This document shows, one piece after another, positions 62,814 to 64,000 of a DNA stretch of 64,000 bases. Position numbers and translations under genes: made by a program. The notes beneath the pieces were generated by a model that saw nothing but the letters and a program-made list of their open reading frames with translations, made no database searches and had not been told where the DNA came from. How positions within the stretch are numbered: the stretch's first letter is position 1; every line of letters starts with the position of its first letter. The stretch comes from Kocuria atrinae C3-8 (GTDB taxonomy: Bacteria > Actinomycetota > Actinomycetes > Actinomycetales > Micrococcaceae), in assembly GCF_000286355.1 (NCBI RefSeq), contig NZ_AJXN01000082.1:1-64000 (forward strand). Reading direction: 5' to 3'.

Positions 62814-63770
62814 GTGGGAAAAATGATTCTCAAACGCCTGGGCATCTCGATCTTCGTGCTGCTCGCGGTGTCCATCGTTGTGTTCGTTTTCACTCTTCTG
62901 CTGCCCGGTGATCCGGCGCAGGCAATCCTCGGCCAGCAGGCCACTCCGGAACGCCTCGCGGCACTGCGCGAACAACTCAATCTCAACGATCCCTGGTACG
63001 AGCGCTACTTCACGTGGCTGGGTGGCCTGTTGGTCGGTGACCTGGGAACCTCGGCGGCAACCGGCGGTTCGGTCAACGAGCTGCTGGGCCAGAAGGTCTC
63101 CGCGTCCGTACTGCTCATGATCATCGCCGCGGTCATCTCCATTCCCGTGGGCATCCTGCTCGGCACCTGGTCGGCCATGCGCCGCGGTCGCACGACCGAC
63201 CACACCCTGACCGGCATCTCGCTGGTGTTGGCGGCGTTGCCCGAGTTCGTGATCGGTATTGCCCTGACCACGCTGCTGTCCACCACGGTGTTCCAGCTTT
63301 TGCCCTCCGTGACCATGGCGGCGCCGGGAACGCGCGTGTGGGATTACCCGTTGCAGCTGGTGCTTCCCACCCTGACTCTGGTGCTCGTGGTGGTTCCGTA
63401 CATGATTCGCATGACCCGAACCACCATGCTGGACGTGCTCGATTCCGGCTACGTGGAGATGGCCCGACTCAAGGGTGTCCCCGAACGCCAAGTGATCATG
63501 AAACACGCGCTGCCTCACGCGATCGGACCGGTCGCGCAGGTCGTGGCCATGCAGTTGGCCTGGTTGGCCGGCGGCATTGTGGTGGTCGAGTTCCTCTTCC
63601 GCTATCCCGGTCTGGGCCAGGCCATGGTGGACGCGGTGCAGATCCGTGACGTTCAGGTGGTTCAAGCACTGTCCATGATCATTGCCGCGTTCTACGTGGT
63701 CGTGAACCTCATTGCTGATGTGATCGGCATCCTGGCCAATCCCAAGCTGCGGACGGAGTCCTCCAAATGA
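62814..63770 (+). CDS. ABC transporter permease (DppB-like)
   Basis: A 318-residue permease with six membrane segments, LLPGDPAQAILGQQATPERLAALREQLNL near the N-terminus and the EAA-loop MARLKGVPERQVIMKHALPHAIGP that docks the ATPase. GTG start 3 bases after the binding-protein stop; the stop overlaps the next start (ATGA). Confidence 0.93.
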   Translation: MGKMILKRLGISIFVLLAVSIVVFVFTLLLPGDPAQAILGQQATPERLAALREQLNLNDPWYERYFTWLGGLLVGDLGTSAATGGSVNELLGQKVSASVLLMIIAAVISIPVGILLGTWSAMRRGRTTDHTLTGISLVLAALPEFVIGIALTTLLSTTVFQLLPSVTMAAPGTRVWDYPLQLVLPTLTLVLVVVPYMIRMTRTTMLDVLDSGYVEMARLKGVPERQVIMKHALPHAIGPVAQVVAMQLAWLAGGIVVVEFLFRYPGLGQAMVDAVQIRDVQVVQALSMIIAAFYVVVNLIADVIGILANPKLRTESSK

Positions 63771-64000
63771 GCGCGCAGAACCATCAACCGGTGACACCGG
63801 AAACTCCGGTCACCCAGCCCGCAGCAAGTTTTGAACCTGCGGAGTCCCGCGGGGACGCCCGTCCTGTTTCCTTCTTCCGCCGGTTCCTGTCCCAACCCGA
63901 GGCCAAGTTCGGCCTGGTGCTGACCGGCCTGGTGTTGTTGGTGGCCATCGCGGGTCCGTTCGTGGTTCCCGCGTGGACCGGTTACGGTCCTACCTCGTAC
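63767..64000 (+). CDS. ABC transporter permease (DppC-like), partial
   Basis: Starts MSAQNHQPVTPETPV and runs off the right edge. FFRRFLSQPEAKFGLVLTGLVLLVAIAGPFVVP is the usual N-terminal segment of DppC permeases. Coupled to DppB by an ATGA overlap. Confidence 0.85.
   Translation, partial: MSAQNHQPVTPETPVTQPAASFEPAESRGDARPVSFFRRFLSQPEAKFGLVLTGLVLLVAIAGPFVVPAWTGYGPTSY

Overview
The window is high-GC actinobacterial chromosome, most like Micrococcaceae/Micrococcales: homodimeric AceE, DtxR-type regulator, an Arthrobacter-like uricase, frequent GTG starts, Tat signals, hairpin terminators without U-tracts. No rRNA, tRNA, phage or CRISPR locus was seen. At least 32 single-base losses, all in short G/C runs, break 22 otherwise well-conserved genes. 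I treat these as probable base-calling errors and annotate whole genes across them.

Layout. 1-6.3 kb: a GntR/FCD regulator, an MHS-family transporter and a three-gene operon (ectoine hydrolase-like M24 protein, PLP aminotransferase, M20 deacylase) that looks like an ectoine-use locus; a shared 12-bp palindrome lies before both outer transcription units. 6.5-7.3 kb: DtxR-type metal regulator. 7.5-23.1 kb: allantoin/glyoxylate catabolism (allB, glxK, gcl, garR, hyi; allantoin permease and racemase; malic enzyme, malate synthase, a DUF6986 aldolase-like protein, allE) with an IclR regulator. 23.2-39.1 kb: a lower-GC surface-polysaccharide island (beta-helix protein, Wzx, glycosyltransferases, Wzy, Wzz, RmlA, lipoprotein, a roughly 1160-residue propeller/LamG/PKD protein, CDP-alcohol transferase). 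39.2-43.5 kb: Tat-exported class V aminotransferase and aceE. 43.7-47.1 kb: urate permease, uricase, HIU hydrolase, OHCU decarboxylase. 47.3-52.2 kb: amidotransferase, CPBP protease, M18 aminopeptidase, and a DszC-like monooxygenase behind a SAM riboswitch. 52.3-54.8 kb: a 2.49-kb IS481-type transposon with perfect 20-bp inverted ends, a 6-bp target duplication and two passenger genes. 54.8-55.9 kb: a repeat/GNAT region into which the transposon inserted. 55.9-64 kb: GAPDH, fructokinase-like kinase, PEBP protein, HAD phosphatase, GDPD and the start of a peptide ABC transporter.

How it works together. Urate is oxidised to allantoin (43-47 kb), allantoin is opened and degraded to glyoxylate (7-19 kb), and glyoxylate enters either the glycerate route (Gcl, Hyi, GarR, GlxK) or malate synthase/malic enzyme, with AceE able to supply acetyl-CoA. 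Three IclR-like palindromes (14168, 22215, 47101) sit at the three promoter regions that cover nearly all of these genes, so the two separated halves probably form one regulon. The least ordinary items are the transposon whose two terminal genes both take their stop codon from the duplicated CTAG target, and the ectoine-like operon with an M20 enzyme where DoeB would be expected.
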